From Scalesia atractyloides (Eukaryota > Streptophyta > Magnoliopsida > Asterales > Asteraceae), in assembly GCA_947069175.1 (NCBI GenBank), contig CAMTDV010000003.1, forward strand, positions 42,995,606-43,059,605: a stretch of DNA of 64,000 nt, in the 5' to 3' direction. Every line of letters starts with the position of its first letter. Position 1 is the stretch's first letter. Under the pieces are notes generated by a model. It worked only from the letters and a program-made list of their open reading frames with translations, was not told the DNA's origin and ran no database searches. The position numbers were made by a program, and so were the translations under genes. This document shows positions 11,999-23,514 of this stretch, piece after piece.

Positions 11999-14900
11999 TC
12001 ACCCCTTATCATCAAGAAATGTGATTTCTATTTCTTGATGATTTGTAAATTGTGAGCCTCCTCTTGAACCACTACCAGTCTTAGGTTTCCAAGATTTATG
12101 TAATTTACCAGAATTACTATAATTTACAGTTTTAATAATTTCTGGTTTTATTAAATTTGAAGACCTTGGATTCCTTTTTGAAGAATCCGGTTTTAAAGCT
12201 TTTGCAATTGCTTTTACTTGTTTACGTCTCTGTTTTTCTTCTTGTTCTTTAACAATTCTTTTGTCTTGTTTTGGAGAAACAGATCGACGTTGGCAAGTTG
12301 GTTCAAGAGTGATTCTTTCAACAAATCTTGGTTTGGCTAGATTTGTACAATTTTTGATAATGTGGCCAAATTCTCCACATTTGAAACATGTCATCCTTTC
12401 AACAAAATTAGGAGATCGTGTTTCACGGCTTGATGTTGAACTTTTGGGTCTTGAGGTACTGGCTTCATTTTCATTACACCCATTTGTATGTTGAGTGTAA
12501 TTATTTTGACAGTTTCTTTTCAAAATCTTGACTTTGTTTGCAAAATCTACATTAGAGATGTGTTCAAAAGTCTCGACTTTATCAGTACCCTTAGAACTCA
12601 CAAATTTAACATTCTTAAACTTCTTCTTGTAGCGAGAGCCTTTCGCTTCAACCTTTGGTTGTGGAACTTTAGGCTTTTCAACTCGGTTCTCTTGTTTTCT
12701 CTTGAAAATGATAATGGTTGTGATTTGGTTGGCTTTTCTTTCTCTAAAAATTTGGTTGTTGAATTTTCAAACACTTGATCTATAGAAATTGGATTTACAT
12801 TTTTAATTGGAAAATCTTTGTTAGAGTAGATTTTCTTATCTCCAAACAGAGTATACAACACATTTTATGTTTCATCTGTAGACACTTTTGTCTTGACAGA
12901 TTTCTTAGGATCATTCTCTTGATTTTCAACAGGTTTAGTACTGGGAGCAGCAGAGAGTTCTACTCCTTTCCTTTTATCAAGAGATTGATCCTGATCACTT
13001 TTGATTGATTCATCATCTGATGTATCATCTTCCTCTATTTCAGATGGATTTTGATCAACATTAGATGACGAGTTTTCTTGTTTGCTTGGTTCTTGTGAGG
13101 AATTTTCTAGTTTGAACCCTAATCCTGCTGCAAATTCTTCAGGATTAAGCGGTACGGAGGGTTCAAAGTGAGGCATTTCCTCTTCATCAGGCAATTTGGT
13201 ATAGTTGTGTTTCATCGGGGGTGGACACGATTTATACCCAATGCATTTAACGTCCCCTTTTAGTTTTTGAACATCAATGATATGATCAAGCACATATCGG
13301 GAGTTAGAATAACTATCCAATTTAAGCTTGATCGCATCATGTTCATATTTGGCGATGGCTAATTCTTTCTTTGTTTCTTCAACGAGATTAATGTAGCTAT
13401 TAATTCCTGTCTGTTTATTCAAAACTGTGTTTGTTAATTCAGAAACGCTTTCCTTTAGGGTTTCTATTACAGATTTGAATTCTTTTTCATTTCGAGTTAA
13501 AGCCAAGTTCGCCTCTTTGCATTTAGATAGTTCAACAACTAACTTTGATTATGGCTCTTGATCGTTTGATATTTTGTTTTTAATTCAGCACAGTCATTGC
13601 AAACTTAGGAGAGTCAGAATTTACCTGACTTGTTGAACCGGCAACATTCGCCATGAGGGCAGTATGATGAGGAAAGGCTGCACTATCTGTAAAGAATCTT
13701 TCTGTATCTGTTGATGCAGCTTCAGCTTTCTTCATCAAACCCACCTTTTCACTCTTCATCTTCTCAGCTTCACTCAGCAACTTTCTGATCTTAGCATCAC
13801 TTCCTTCTCTGATCTCTGAATCAGATCCATAACACCCCGAACTTGAGCATTCTTCATCAGAACTACCAGTATACCCTGAAGTATCATCATCAGCTGAGCT
13901 ATCAATGTTGTGAACGTGCTTGATTCAGTTCATGATCTTGGCGTAACATGTAGTTCCTCTGTTACTCTCATTTCCTAATGAATTGACCAATCACATTCTT
14001 CATCGGCTTGAACAACTAAAGCTTTGCTATTTGAAGGTCCAGATTGATTGGTGTTGTTTGGGTTACCAACAGCCACTATTCTTCTATCATTGTTGACTTG
14101 TGCTGTGTTGGATGGTTGAGATTGATATCGAAAGTGGTTGTGATTTCCTTGTTTGTTGGGCCTTTTGCACTCACGTTTGTAGTGCCCTCTTTCTCCGCAG
14201 TTGAAGCAAGTCACGACATTTTTATCAAAACCATATTTTGTATCCTTCTTGTTCTCCAAACTGGTTCTTCCTGTTATGCACATGTAATCCTTTGCTCTTT
14301 CTCACTGCACTAGCAAACGCCCACTTGATATCCATTAGCTCCATCTCATCTTTGTCTATCTGCTGGTAGTCTTCATTTGTCAAATTGATGTTTCCAATTT
14401 GACCAGCTACCAATCCGCAATAGGCACTGACCATGGTGTTTAGAAGTTCCATATGCTCTTGAGCAACTTCTATGTTGACCTTGGACATATAAGATGTGTC
14501 AAGTCTGACAGTGTTGGGGTTTGCAGATTGAAAGTTGTTTCCATAGAAAGCCTGTTGAGGAGCTTGCTGTGGAACTTGAGGTGCTAGATCTCGTGGTTGT
14601 GGAAGGAAGGCTTTTGGATCAAATACTTGCCCATAGGGTTGAGTAATTGAGCTTGCAGATTGATTTCCTTGAAGAGGTTGTGGTAGAAAGGGATTCACAT
14701 TTGATACAAACGCAGTTTGAAGCTTCGATTGTTGATTTGCACTAATTCCTGTATTAATACCTCTGAAGTACATCTCAGGGTTTTGTGGAACAGTGACTCT
14801 TTGTGCCTTCCGAAGTTCTTCTTCGTTCTTGTTCTCTAGTTTCTACACAAATTCAAAAATACTGATTGAGTCCAAAACACCTGTATGTTTTAATAAGTCA

Positions 14901-15526
14901 ATAAATTGACCCCATTTTGGCGGTAATGCGTCAGCAAAGCGCATCTCGATTTCTTGCGGAGATGCTAACACTTTGTAAGAGTACATTTCGCTAAGAAGAT
15001 GGTAAAAACGTGTGGTCATATCATTCAACGTTTCATTTTCTATAAACATGAAACCTTTACACTCCTTCTTGAGCAAATCATGCCGAATTTTTCTGGTTGC
15101 AGCATTTCCCACTCCTCTCACTTCCAAAGTATCCCACAAGTTTTTAGTAGTTGTACAATACACAAATTGATGATAAATCTTTGTGAAGAGCTTGTGTTAG
15201 GTTAGAAAATGCCTTTTTCTCTAGACCATATGCCATTTTGTCACTCTCATCTAGATTAGCTAAGGAGGTTGGATTCGATCCGGCTTCTTCGAGTGATTCT
15301 TTATAGGGTGTAGTAAACCAGGTCCATATTCAGTGTTCTGACCGAGAACATATGTGTGAAAACGACTCTTCCACGAAGGATAATCGTTCATATAGTTTAG
15401 CTTCGGCGGACGGTTATTACTCCCAGTTTCACTCTCGCTCATTAGAAGAGTTTGGATGCTCTGGTTCTGGTTTGCGACACACGCCCATTGATTTACAGTA
15501 ATCATGGCCGCATGTTGAGGCGTCAA
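11999..15526 (-). pseudogene. gag: Copia gag with two CCHC zinc knuckles and a long coiled-coil/acidic middle (broken)
   Basis: Minus strand, Met at 15526. An N-terminal capsid-like part (15526-14845) has the WDTLE and LPPKW blocks of Copia gag. Next is a Gln/Pro/Asn-rich linker, then a helical segment (14490-14290) and a first knuckle CFNCGERGHYKREC at about 14150-14200. The middle, 13960-12865, is Ser/Asp/Glu-rich with a coiled coil (LKESVSELTNTVLNKQ and following). A second knuckle CFKCGEFGHIIKNC lies near 12350-12390 and is followed by a very basic region to 11999. The protein packages element RNA into virus-like particles in the cytoplasm. Breaks: a stop at about 14845 (reads as CAG to TAG), a frameshift near 14270, several stops at 13500-13580 and one near 12862. 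Two knuckles with a large spacer are unusual for Copia in general but known in SIRE-like elements. Confidence 0.82.
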
Positions 15527-16367
15527 TGATTTAACCCATGAGGTTGCGGAGCTTTGCGAAGACTCCTGATTTGTGTTTGAACCACTACTCCAATCCCACG
15601 GATTAGAACTCAGTATATTTTCTTGATTATGAAAAAATTGAAAGGTTTAAAGTTTGAATTTTTGAAAATAACAGTTCCCTTTTTAAAATTCACATTTTTG
15701 AAGAAAATACAGATTTTGAAAACACAAAGCTTGAAAAGCTGAATCACGAAAAACACTTACTGAAGAAGGTTATCTGTACGAACCAATGTTTCGTACAGAT
15801 AAATGTTCTTCGTACAAACAAGATAATTGTGCGGATGACTAGTCTTTCGCACGAGCAGCTTGGTTCTTCATGTGGATGGGTTATTCGCCCAGGCTGTTTT
15901 TTCGCAGTGTTTCCTAGAGGAATCTTTTGCAAGGTTGGTTTGGTGAAAACTTTCCTTTTCTTGTACAGACTGGTTTTCGAATGTGGCCTGTTGTCTACCC
16001 AGTTTTAGTTAAAAAGACAAACATTCCATCAACCTTTACAGTTATATCAGTCAAAGTCCAAATGTCAGAAAGTTAGTCAACCCTACAACACAATTCCGAT
16101 GAGTTTTCCGGTGAGTTTCTTCTGCAAATGTGTTCAACTTGAACAAAAAGAAAATTATAAGAAAAACCGGATTTTAACATGTCTCCATGTATTCTAACTA
16201 GGTTTTCATGAACATTTTCTGGATATAACAAATTTTAACTAAGTTTTAAGTTAGTTATCTTTTCAAAACTTAAGTTTTCTGCTGGAAGTTCAAGAACACT
16301 TCAAGAAACATTCAAACTAGCTCAGACACAACACTAAGCTTGGTTTTGAATAAGGAAGAGAGCCAAA
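15527..16367 (-). other. Copia leader (5' untranslated region)
   Basis: Between gag and the primer site. No credible frame. Contains a third cluster of CGTACGAA/TCGTACAG-type motifs at 15770-15860 and A/T-rich homopolymer runs. RNA packaging signals would be expected here but none can be named. Confidence 0.6.
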
Positions 16368-16379
16368 GCTCTGATACTA
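16368..16379 (-). promoter_or_regulatory. Primer binding site, initiator tRNA-Met type (Copia)
   Basis: Minus strand reads TAGTATCAGAGC; eleven of twelve bases match the complement of the plant initiator tRNA-Met 3' end (TGGTATCAGAGC). It abuts the LTR end, whose exact last base I cannot fix within about 10 bp. Confidence 0.85.
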
Positions 16380-17762
16380 CTTATAGGTCCACCTGGAGGA
16401 ACAAGATAAACCTGCTTCCTTGTTCATGCAACACACATACCAGTGTGGAATCCAAGTATGCATGCAAACCAAAGCAAAGTAGAAGACACACAGGATAAAC
16501 AAAGATTCAATATCTTGATTAACTAATGAGAACTAGTACACACATATACAAACAATGTTCATACAAACTCTATGCATTCACTCTGTGCTCTCAAAGTCTC
16601 AGCTTAGTATCCACTGGTCACTCGTATGAACTCTCTCACACACGCACTCTCTACTGAGAAGGTCATGTCTGCTTATATAGTGCCAACACCAAGCAACAAT
16701 ACGAAGTATGTTGCTGGTCATACGAAACACCAAAAGACACGAAAGACATTCTCCAAATTGTCACACCCTGAGCCACAGCGGGATTGGTAGTTGGGGCATG
16801 ATTGGGTTTTCATCAAAGCTCATGACATTTACTATAAAGTTTCGTATTTATTATTTCCAATTTAATAGGATAAGTTACAACAACCACGTATACATACAAG
16901 CAAAACATGTTTTAAACACAACATTCATGACTTCTTTATTTTTCTTCTAAGGCAATTTCCTATGTGTTCCTTACTTCAACCTGTCCACCTATATCATGTG
17001 TAAAAATAGGGTTTTCGGTCAAAAAAAGTTGGCGAGTGAATCTTATTTAAACATTTGAACGAATTAGTTATATGGGTTATATAAATAAAATTGTGCATAA
17101 ACCAAATTTGAGTAAACGCATATGTAAATCTAACCACAAACCACATAATATCAATCAGTGAACACACAAGCACAACAAATGATGAACAATGAGATCAAGG
17201 CTCAATCAAACGGAGCCGATCTAATGAGGCACCTGATGCTCAACTCGTCTCCAATGAGGAACTGATGTGCCTAATGTGATTGATTGCACGCAACTGACAA
17301 AATTGTAAACACACAACACAACAAATAACCTTACAAAGCACGTTTGATCATATAATGGTAATAGCACAAGTTTTTGAATAAACGAAATATATAAATGACA
17401 CATGATACACCCCACAACATTGTATGAATTCACTCACAGTGGGTGCGTTTCCTTGATCGAAGATGAACGCACACAAATTTGGGATTTAACCGACGAAGGA
17501 GACTAACATAAATAATAACGCAATAATTCGATAAATATATAAAAAATTATATTTTGATTTACTACTTTTTGTTAGATTTTTAGGTTATTTTGTGGTATTT
17601 ATTGGGATTTTTAAAACTAAGAAATCTTGTTTTAAGTGTTTTAAATTGATTTTTAAGTAGAATATATAAGCAAAAATTATAAAAAAATAAAAATAAAATA
17701 GTAAAAAAAACCTTGTCAGACCTGACAAGGGGTCTGACCGGTTCGATGAGTGATATTGGCAG

Positions 17763-18179
17763 CGTGTGGTGAGACTCGAACTTGTGACCTCCCGTTTGCG
17801 TGCACGCAGCTCTACCAACTGAGCTACGTGTCTAACCCGTAAGGAATCCTATTTTAATTACTCTTATATACTTATTAGAATATATCAGAAATTATTTAAT
17901 TTAAAAAGGATTTAAAATCCTTTGAACCGGTATGCATCCCCCGAATCGAACCTATGATCTCTATGTTGATTTGCACCCGGCCCAACCAACTGGGCTGGGT
18001 GTCTAACCCGTTGAATTATGAATTTATATTATATTTATATACTTACACGGTTAAATCACGCTTTTATTTATTAAAGAGATTTGTTATGTTAACGGATCAT
18101 TGTACGTAATGAGACTCGTACCCGGGCATGTGCTTAATGTTTGCACACAGTCCACCGCTAGACTGTGTGTCTAACCCGA
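17763..18179 (-). repeat. Array of three tRNA-like modules in solo LTR S1
   Basis: In sense order (minus): 18179-18109, 18010-17934, 17839-17763, so starts are 169 and 171 bp apart. Each begins GGGTTAGACAC and has a stem of 10-11 bp: ACACAGTCTA with TGGACTGTGT (one wobble), CACCCGGCCCA-like with TGGGCTGGGTG in the middle module, and CACGTAGCTC with GAGCTGCGTG. A TTCGA-type B-box follows 25-35 bases later. The third carries the tRNA D-arm phrase TAGCTCAGTTGGTAGAGC. Acceptor and T stems do not pair well, so these are not working tRNAs. Confidence 0.75.
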
Positions 18180-18782
18180 TAGAAACACCCGCTTTAATTA
18201 AACTTATACATTACAAAACTTCATCTTCTTTACACCATTTAAAACCCAGAAATCAACTCGACTGATAACCAGTTTAAACAGTTTTGATTAGCGGTTTTAA
18301 GATTTCAACATACTAGACGACATATATCCAAGAGTTTAAGATGATTATACCGATTTGTAGGGGAGTTATAGATTTCCGGTTGAACTCCGGTGATGAACAA
18401 TGAACTCTGGCGACTTGTACGAAGCTTCAGAGAGTTTAGAAGGAGTTTGTAAGTGTTTGTGCGAGTTCTGATGAAGGTTAAGGTGTGTTATTTATAGTGC
18501 AACCGGTAATCAAAAGTTTTCAGTTTCAATTTCAATCATTCTTTCGGTTTCGAATTTCAATCATTGATTTTTGTTAGTTACAATCAACTAGATTTCGATT
18601 TTTGTGGTTGTAACTGATGTTTGATTTAGGTTATGCACGTTTACACAACTGAAATTGTTAATAGAATTTGATTGCACGAATCATGATTTCTTCGGTTACA
18701 GGTTCTGCAAATTTTGAATTGCAAGTTTGATTGTTTGTTTGAATTTAAAACTTAATTATTTTTAGATTTAAACACAAATGTG

Positions 18783-18850
18783 TGTGTGGTGTAGTGGTGA
18801 AGGTTGTGTGCGTGTTTGATGGGGACCCGGGTTCGACTCCCGGCTACCCC
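18783..18850 (+). other. tRNA-like sequence, antisense to S1
   Basis: Has an A-box-like GTGGTGTAGTGGTGAAGG and a B-box GGGTTCGACTCCC inside a perfect 5-bp T-stem (CCGGG/CCCGG). It corresponds in place and strand to the antisense tRNA-like sequence of every other Tekay-like LTR here. The anticodon region is not readable. Confidence 0.65.
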
Positions 18851-19767
18851 CTTTTTGTGTTGATTTATTTTATTTTTAACTTTTATTGATTTGTATATTT
18901 TTATTCTTTTATTTATTAAATATATTAACTATCTAGTTTATTTATTAAAAATTAACTAACACAATTTATGAAATGAATAAATGCGTAACGAAAATATTTG
19001 GTAAATTCTTGAGTTTTAGACGGAGAGGTTTTTAGAACCCATTTTATGACAGGTGTTACACAAATAGACTCGTATGAACGAACTGGCTCGCATAAATCAA
19101 TAACCTTGCTCGTACGAATCAAGCTGAAAGCTTGATTTGGTAAGCTTGATCGTAAGAATGGTGTGACTCGTACGAGCAACTTCTTGCTCGTACGAAGCAT
19201 TCCCACTTGCACCAAATGTTTTCTTTGGAGATCATGCCATAGACGTGACGTACCTGAGACTCAACAGTATGCACACATGCAACTGTTGTACACAGACATT
19301 CTAATTGTCGTACTAGATCAAGATAGGAGGATATCTTGATCTGGCCGCACAACTAATCTATACAGACACAGTACACAAGGACCGTACAATTACAGACGTA
19401 ACTAAGAACAAGCTACAGACACAAAAGTGTATCAACATCTAGTGGTTCTCCTATGCGCATGTTGGCAAGTAGGTGGAGTGCTGGACTATAAGAATTCTTG
19501 TAGGCGTGCTTATTTCAACGACAAAATTTCCATAAGGGATGAAGAAAACCTTTATGTCTGGGAAACCTCTGCTCATGATGAGGTCTTTGAAATTTGAATC
19601 TTCGTCATGCTGATGTTGCATGCAAGTTGGTGAGAAAAAGGTTCCCTGGAAGTGACTTTGGATAGCTGTGGCATGCTATCAACAGTGCAGCCTCTCTTTC
19701 ATTAATGAATTGGCAGAGAAAGTACCAGCCACGCGCGCGTAGCGACCGTCAGTTGCCACTTGCTCTA

Positions 19768-19848
19768 CACGTGTCATGTGAGGATTGGTTGCTGGATATG
19801 CACGTGCATCACGTTTCCCCATCGCATTAAATGAGATGGTTATAAATA
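19768..19848 (+). promoter_or_regulatory. Promoter of the Tat antisense gene (G-boxes and TATA box)
   Basis: TATAAATA at 19841-19848 is followed about 25-30 bp later by a pyrimidine-rich leader. Two CACGTG G-boxes lie upstream at 19768-19773 and 19801-19806, the second inside the palindrome TGCACGTGCA; an ATTGG (CCAAT on the other strand) lies between them. The layout is that of a plant RNA polymerase II core promoter. Confidence 0.72.
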
Positions 19849-20005
19849 GGGGAACCGTCTAGGGTTTCCATTCATGCTTCCAAAACTTCCTCTTGCTTTC
19901 TCTCTGAATTCATCTGAGTTCTTATTATCTTCTCTCTTCAATCTTCTTGTGTTTTCTTTGGATTTCTTCTCTAGATCTTCTATTACAACCAGGGGCCCAA
20001 AGAGT

Positions 20006-23000
20006 ATGTCTGCCAGTGAGGCATCCACCTCATTGCCGGTGCTTAAATGGTCACCAGCAAACTTCCATAGGATGGTATCTGGGTTTCGGTTCCCTAAGTA
20101 TTGGGACGCCCGGTACCCGTCTGATGGAGAGACCGCCGCCGACGCTCCGGCCGGCTATATTACTTTATTTTTTGACTTTTTCACCGATGGCAACTTCCGG
20201 TTGCCGAAAACTAAATTCTTTCTTGAAATTTTGGAGTAGTATCGATTCCGCATCTCCCAACTCAATCTGTTGGGGATGGTGCGAATCAAACATTTTGAGT
20301 TTTTGTGCAGAACCACGGGCGTTATCCTTATCGTTAACCGGTTTAGGGTTTTTTATCATTGCACTGCTCCATGGGGTTTTATTCTTTCCAGCATCGTATC
20401 CAAGCCAAGAATATTTTGCTCTCTACTCCAAAGTCTTACCATGATTGGAAGGCAAAATTCTTTTACTTGAAGGCCGGCATTATACCCCTCCGGATGCACT
20501 TCCGGGGGGAGGACATTGCTGTCGGGACCACTCCTATACCAGTGGTGAAGTCCTGGTATAAGGTAATCCTGGAGATCCTGGCGGTTCAGTTGCCAGAGAG
20601 GGCGCTGGTGGTGGCGGGCATGAGTTTGGTTTGGAAGCCCAACCGCCGGGAGAAACCGGTGTATATGGAAGGGGAGAAAAGTAAGTGCCTTTGTCTCATT
20701 TCATTATTTCCTGATTTCTCCTTATGCGCAGACTAACTATATACGCGTTTTTTTGCAGGGGTGGCGCTGTATGTGGTGGCGTTCCAAAGGGAGCAGGGGA
20801 GGATAGAGAATATCGCCCTTGGCCCAGAGGAGCCTACGTGGTATGCGTAGATCCTGGGATACTTTGAGCTTCCCAGGAAGAGGATTTGGCGGCCCCCGCG
20901 CCCGAGAGTGGTAAGCCCTCATAGTTCGATGATTTACATCTTTTTCAGATCATTTAATGTGTTGCACCATTGTGCAGGTGCGCTAAAGAACTTGGGCATT
21001 GGCGCGGACCCCAAGAAGAAGGGGCGCGTGGGGCAAGGCGCGATGGTGGAGAAAAATGTGGCTCAACCTAGGGCAGACCCGCCCAAAGATATGTGTTATG
21101 TGCCAGACACTTGGAATGACTATGTCATAGTCTCTGATTCCTTGGGGGGTCTTGTGCCTGTAGGTCTGCGGAAGCCAAAACCGGAGCCACGCGAGATGGT
21201 GGATATTCCGGTTGCTGATCCGAAGGACCCCATCGACGTGGATTCAAGCCTAGAGCCTCTGAAGAGAAGAGGGATCCCAAAAGTGACATCTCCCGTGCAG
21301 CCCCCAAAAAGGCTGCGCAGAAGATTATAGGGAAGCGCGGGAGTTTAGACACGCTCGCCGCTAAACTTTCCTTAGGTAAACACCTTTTAACTTGTGTTTT
21401 ATACCAATTTTCTTCCTGTTACACTTGTCTAACCTTTTATTATCCTGCTGGGAAAGGTGAGGCATCTTTGGTTGCCCCAACCGCTCCGGCCGTGCCCATT
21501 GAGACATCCATGCCCCTACCAGTGATTGAGACGGCGCAAGCGTCTAGCGCAAAGGGTGGGAAGAGAGTGCCAGAGCGGCGGAGGTGCAGGTGAAAGTGGA
21601 GGCTGTTGAGCCTGAAGTGGCGGAAGAGGTTGTGGTTAGTGTGGTTAGTGGTGAAAGGGTTGAAGGTGGTGAGGATGTGGTGGTTGAGAAACCGGTTGAG
21701 GAGGTGTTGGTTGGTGGTGAACCAGTTGAGGTGGTTCTGTAGGGGGCTCATGCAATAGAGCCAACGCCCGGGGGAAGTCGGAGGATCTAGCGAGTGCCCT
21801 ACTGCCGAAGGGTCCCCGATTCGCCCGGACAAAACCCCGGGTGACTACTATTATAGGTCTTACACTGAAGGCCTCGCTGATGAGGTAAACACTCCTGTAT
21901 GGAAGCTGAGGCTGGTTGATGATTTCACTCACTGGTCGGAATGCCGTGAGTGGTTCAAGGGCGCCTTCCCCGATGCAAAAGTGTTCGCGGAACAAACCCA
22001 CGAACAAACAGACTGCGCGTACCTCCAGGCAGCTGCTAGCTCTGCCTCTAACACACACAAGATTATAAGGGAATGGCAGAGCATGCATAAAGAACTGGAA
22101 AAATTTGAAGCTGCCAAGAAAGACCTGGTCCAAGAGTGAGCCCAAGTGGCTGCGCAAAAAATCTGAGCTAGAGGCGGAAAGGGTTAAATTTGCCGAAGCT
22201 CAACGGACTGAAGAATGGTCTGTGCTGGGTGGAGGAAAAAAGCAGAAAGCTCTACTGCCACGCTTACGGAGGAGCGCAAGCTGTGGAGGGAGGCTTGTGA
22301 AAGGATAACAACAAGAAAAAATCATTAAGGGAGGAAATCGTGAGCTTGCGTGTGGAGGCTGCACGTTTGAAGAAGGAAAGGTAGGCAGCGGATGCTGCGG
22401 TCGATGAGGCCAAGGTGCACTGCGAGCGCAGTGAGCAAAAGGAGGTAAAAAATTCCCTTCTTTACTTTACATCATCAAAAGATTGTCAGACTAACATTTT
22501 TGTTTGTACCTAGGTGGAGGCTTGCGTTGCGCTTGAGAGCGCCAAGAAGGATCTCTAGGTGGCCTAGGTTGAAAAGGCCGAAATACAGCGCATGCACCTG
22601 GAGGATGTTGAGAAGCTCCGCCTTGCGGATGCTAAGGTGGGCGCGGGCGAGAAAAAACTTGAGGATTCTAAAGCCGCCCGCGTCATCTCGGAGAGTCTGG
22701 TGGAGTCGCTGACAAACAACATGTTGTGGATGCAACAACATGGAGTTGTCAATGCAAGTTCTCCATTGTTAGTTTGATCACTTTGTCTTGATTCTCATCT
22801 CGTTTTCTTTGTCTTTTGCAGATCGCAAACTCTATTCTGAACTCGGTAGAGTTAGACCACGTAGTGGCCAAGCTGATGGTCATTGCGCGCCATGATGGGT
22901 ATGCGCAAGATTACACTGAGTGTGCACACTATGTAACTCATGCGTTGGATGTTCAACGGGATACTAGTCGTGCGTCCACTTGTGGGTTCGATACAGAAGC

Positions 23001-23118
23001 TGCCTTCTCCCAGGTGAAGCAAGAGTATGACCGTCTTCAACTCCCAGTCATGGATTTAGTGAGCGAGGCGCTCCAACATGACGACTACGTGGATCGCTTG
23101 AAAGATAGCCGAGGTTGA
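20006..23118 (+). pseudogene. Tat antisense gene (aORF), putative gypsy-type transposon protein; intron-containing, broken
   Basis: Runs opposite to gag-pol and ends tail-to-tail with integrase. Start chosen at ATG 20006 (MSASEAST), because an upstream in-frame ATG at 19874 would leave almost no leader after the TATA box. Five short introns of plant type fit: 20681-20758, 20911-20977, 21376-21456 (weak acceptor), 22445-22513 and 22754-22821 (GC-AG donor GCAAGT). Exon 1 (to 20680) gives the conserved globular domain known as putative gypsy-type transposon protein (blocks LGMVRIKHFEF and KSWYK). Exon 3 onward is basic/Ala-Pro rich; exons 4-5 form a coiled coil (EKLRLADAKVGAGEKKLEDS); exon 6 (22822-23118) gives LPVMDLVSEALQHDDYV. 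Breaks: stops at 20237 and near 20850, 22556 and 22565 (several read as CAG to TAG), frameshifts near 20370 and 21290 and more in exon 4. Function is unknown; such extra genes are known in Tat elements. Confidence 0.78.
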
Positions 23119-23514
23119 AGAGAGTGAGGGATGAGTGATGTTTGTAGGATCTTGATTGCAATATCTGAATGTAATTGCGCACTGCGCTTGATTTACATAT
23201 TTTTCTTTTAATGAAATGGATGTTTTTATTTGGAGTTATAATATTTGCGTGAAAGTAACAACTTTGTGTAGGTAGAGCGAATAAAACTGGTAATTAACTC
23301 GTGTATGAACGTCATACACCCATGCGCATGCAGTAGGTAGTGAATTTTGTTCATGAGTCATTGTGTACCATGGTGTTTTCACGTAGACCCAAAGTGGTTT
23401 CGTGCATTTGTAACAACATATAACTAAAGAAAATCATGTATCCGTTATCTTTATTAACAATAAGGCGTAAGAGCCATGTACAGAACAGACAATTAGATCA
23501 TAGGTTTTGCTAGT
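23119..23514. other. Convergent gap between antisense gene and integrase
   Basis: Holds the 3' untranslated parts of two converging transcription units. AATGAAAT at about 23209 could serve as poly(A) signal for the plus-strand gene. No frame is seen. Confidence 0.55.

Larger units (their letters stand above)
16759..19060 (-). mobile_element. Solo LTR (S1), Tekay-like Ty3/Gypsy, inserted in the Copia 5' LTR
   Basis: Minus strand starts TGTAACACC and ends GGGTGTGACA; both sides carry CAAAT (16754-16758 and 19061-19065), a perfect 5-bp target duplication. No internal domain, primer site or polypurine tract occurs inside, so it is a solo LTR. It shares its plan with the LTRs of elements A and B: antisense tRNA-like sequence, three tRNA-like modules about 170 bp apart, and one copy of the GGCTC/GAGCC hairpin (17193-17221). 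The sequence next to its 3' end (16780-16830, region of 'catgacatttac') is close to the same region of A and B. Confidence 0.9.
1..19437 (-). mobile_element. SIRE/Maximus-like Ty1/Copia retrotransposon, 3' LTR truncated by window edge, two nested solo LTRs
   Basis: Read on the minus strand the order is 5' LTR (19437-16380), iMet-type primer site, leader, gag, protease, integrase, reverse transcriptase, RNase H, a 2-kb spacer, a third ORF, a polypurine tract and the 3' LTR (619 to beyond base 1). Integrase before RT places it in Ty1/Copia. The extra ORF after RNase H, and the long gag with two CCHC knuckles, are what is known of the SIRE/Maximus lineage. Window base 1 aligns with 16472 in the other LTR, so about 90 bp of 3' LTR lie outside. 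The right boundary (CA at 19437) is followed by TCTAG, the expected target duplication; its partner is off the window. It inserted into the Tat element's non-coding end. Many stops make it non-autonomous. Confidence 0.9.
16380..19437 (-). repeat. 5' LTR of the Copia element, split by a solo LTR
   Basis: Matches 1-619 after removing 16759-19060 and one copy of CAAAT. Native length is about 750 bp. It carries a roughly 38-bp insertion near 19110-19150 that the other LTR lacks; that insert contains CAAGCTGAAAGCTTG, an AAGCTT-centred inverted repeat. The last bases are GTATCAACA. Confidence 0.88.

Noticed and set aside
17763..17839. Functional tRNA gene with D-arm TAGCTCAGTTGGTAGAGC
   Set aside because: Acceptor and T stems do not pair and the same sequence recurs in each LTR copy; it is a tRNA-like part of the LTR.
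19874..20005. Upstream ATG at 19874 as start of the Tat antisense gene
   Set aside because: It lies about 25-33 bp from the TATA box, at the expected transcript start, and adds a hydrophobic Ser/Leu/Phe stretch not in keeping with the domain that follows.
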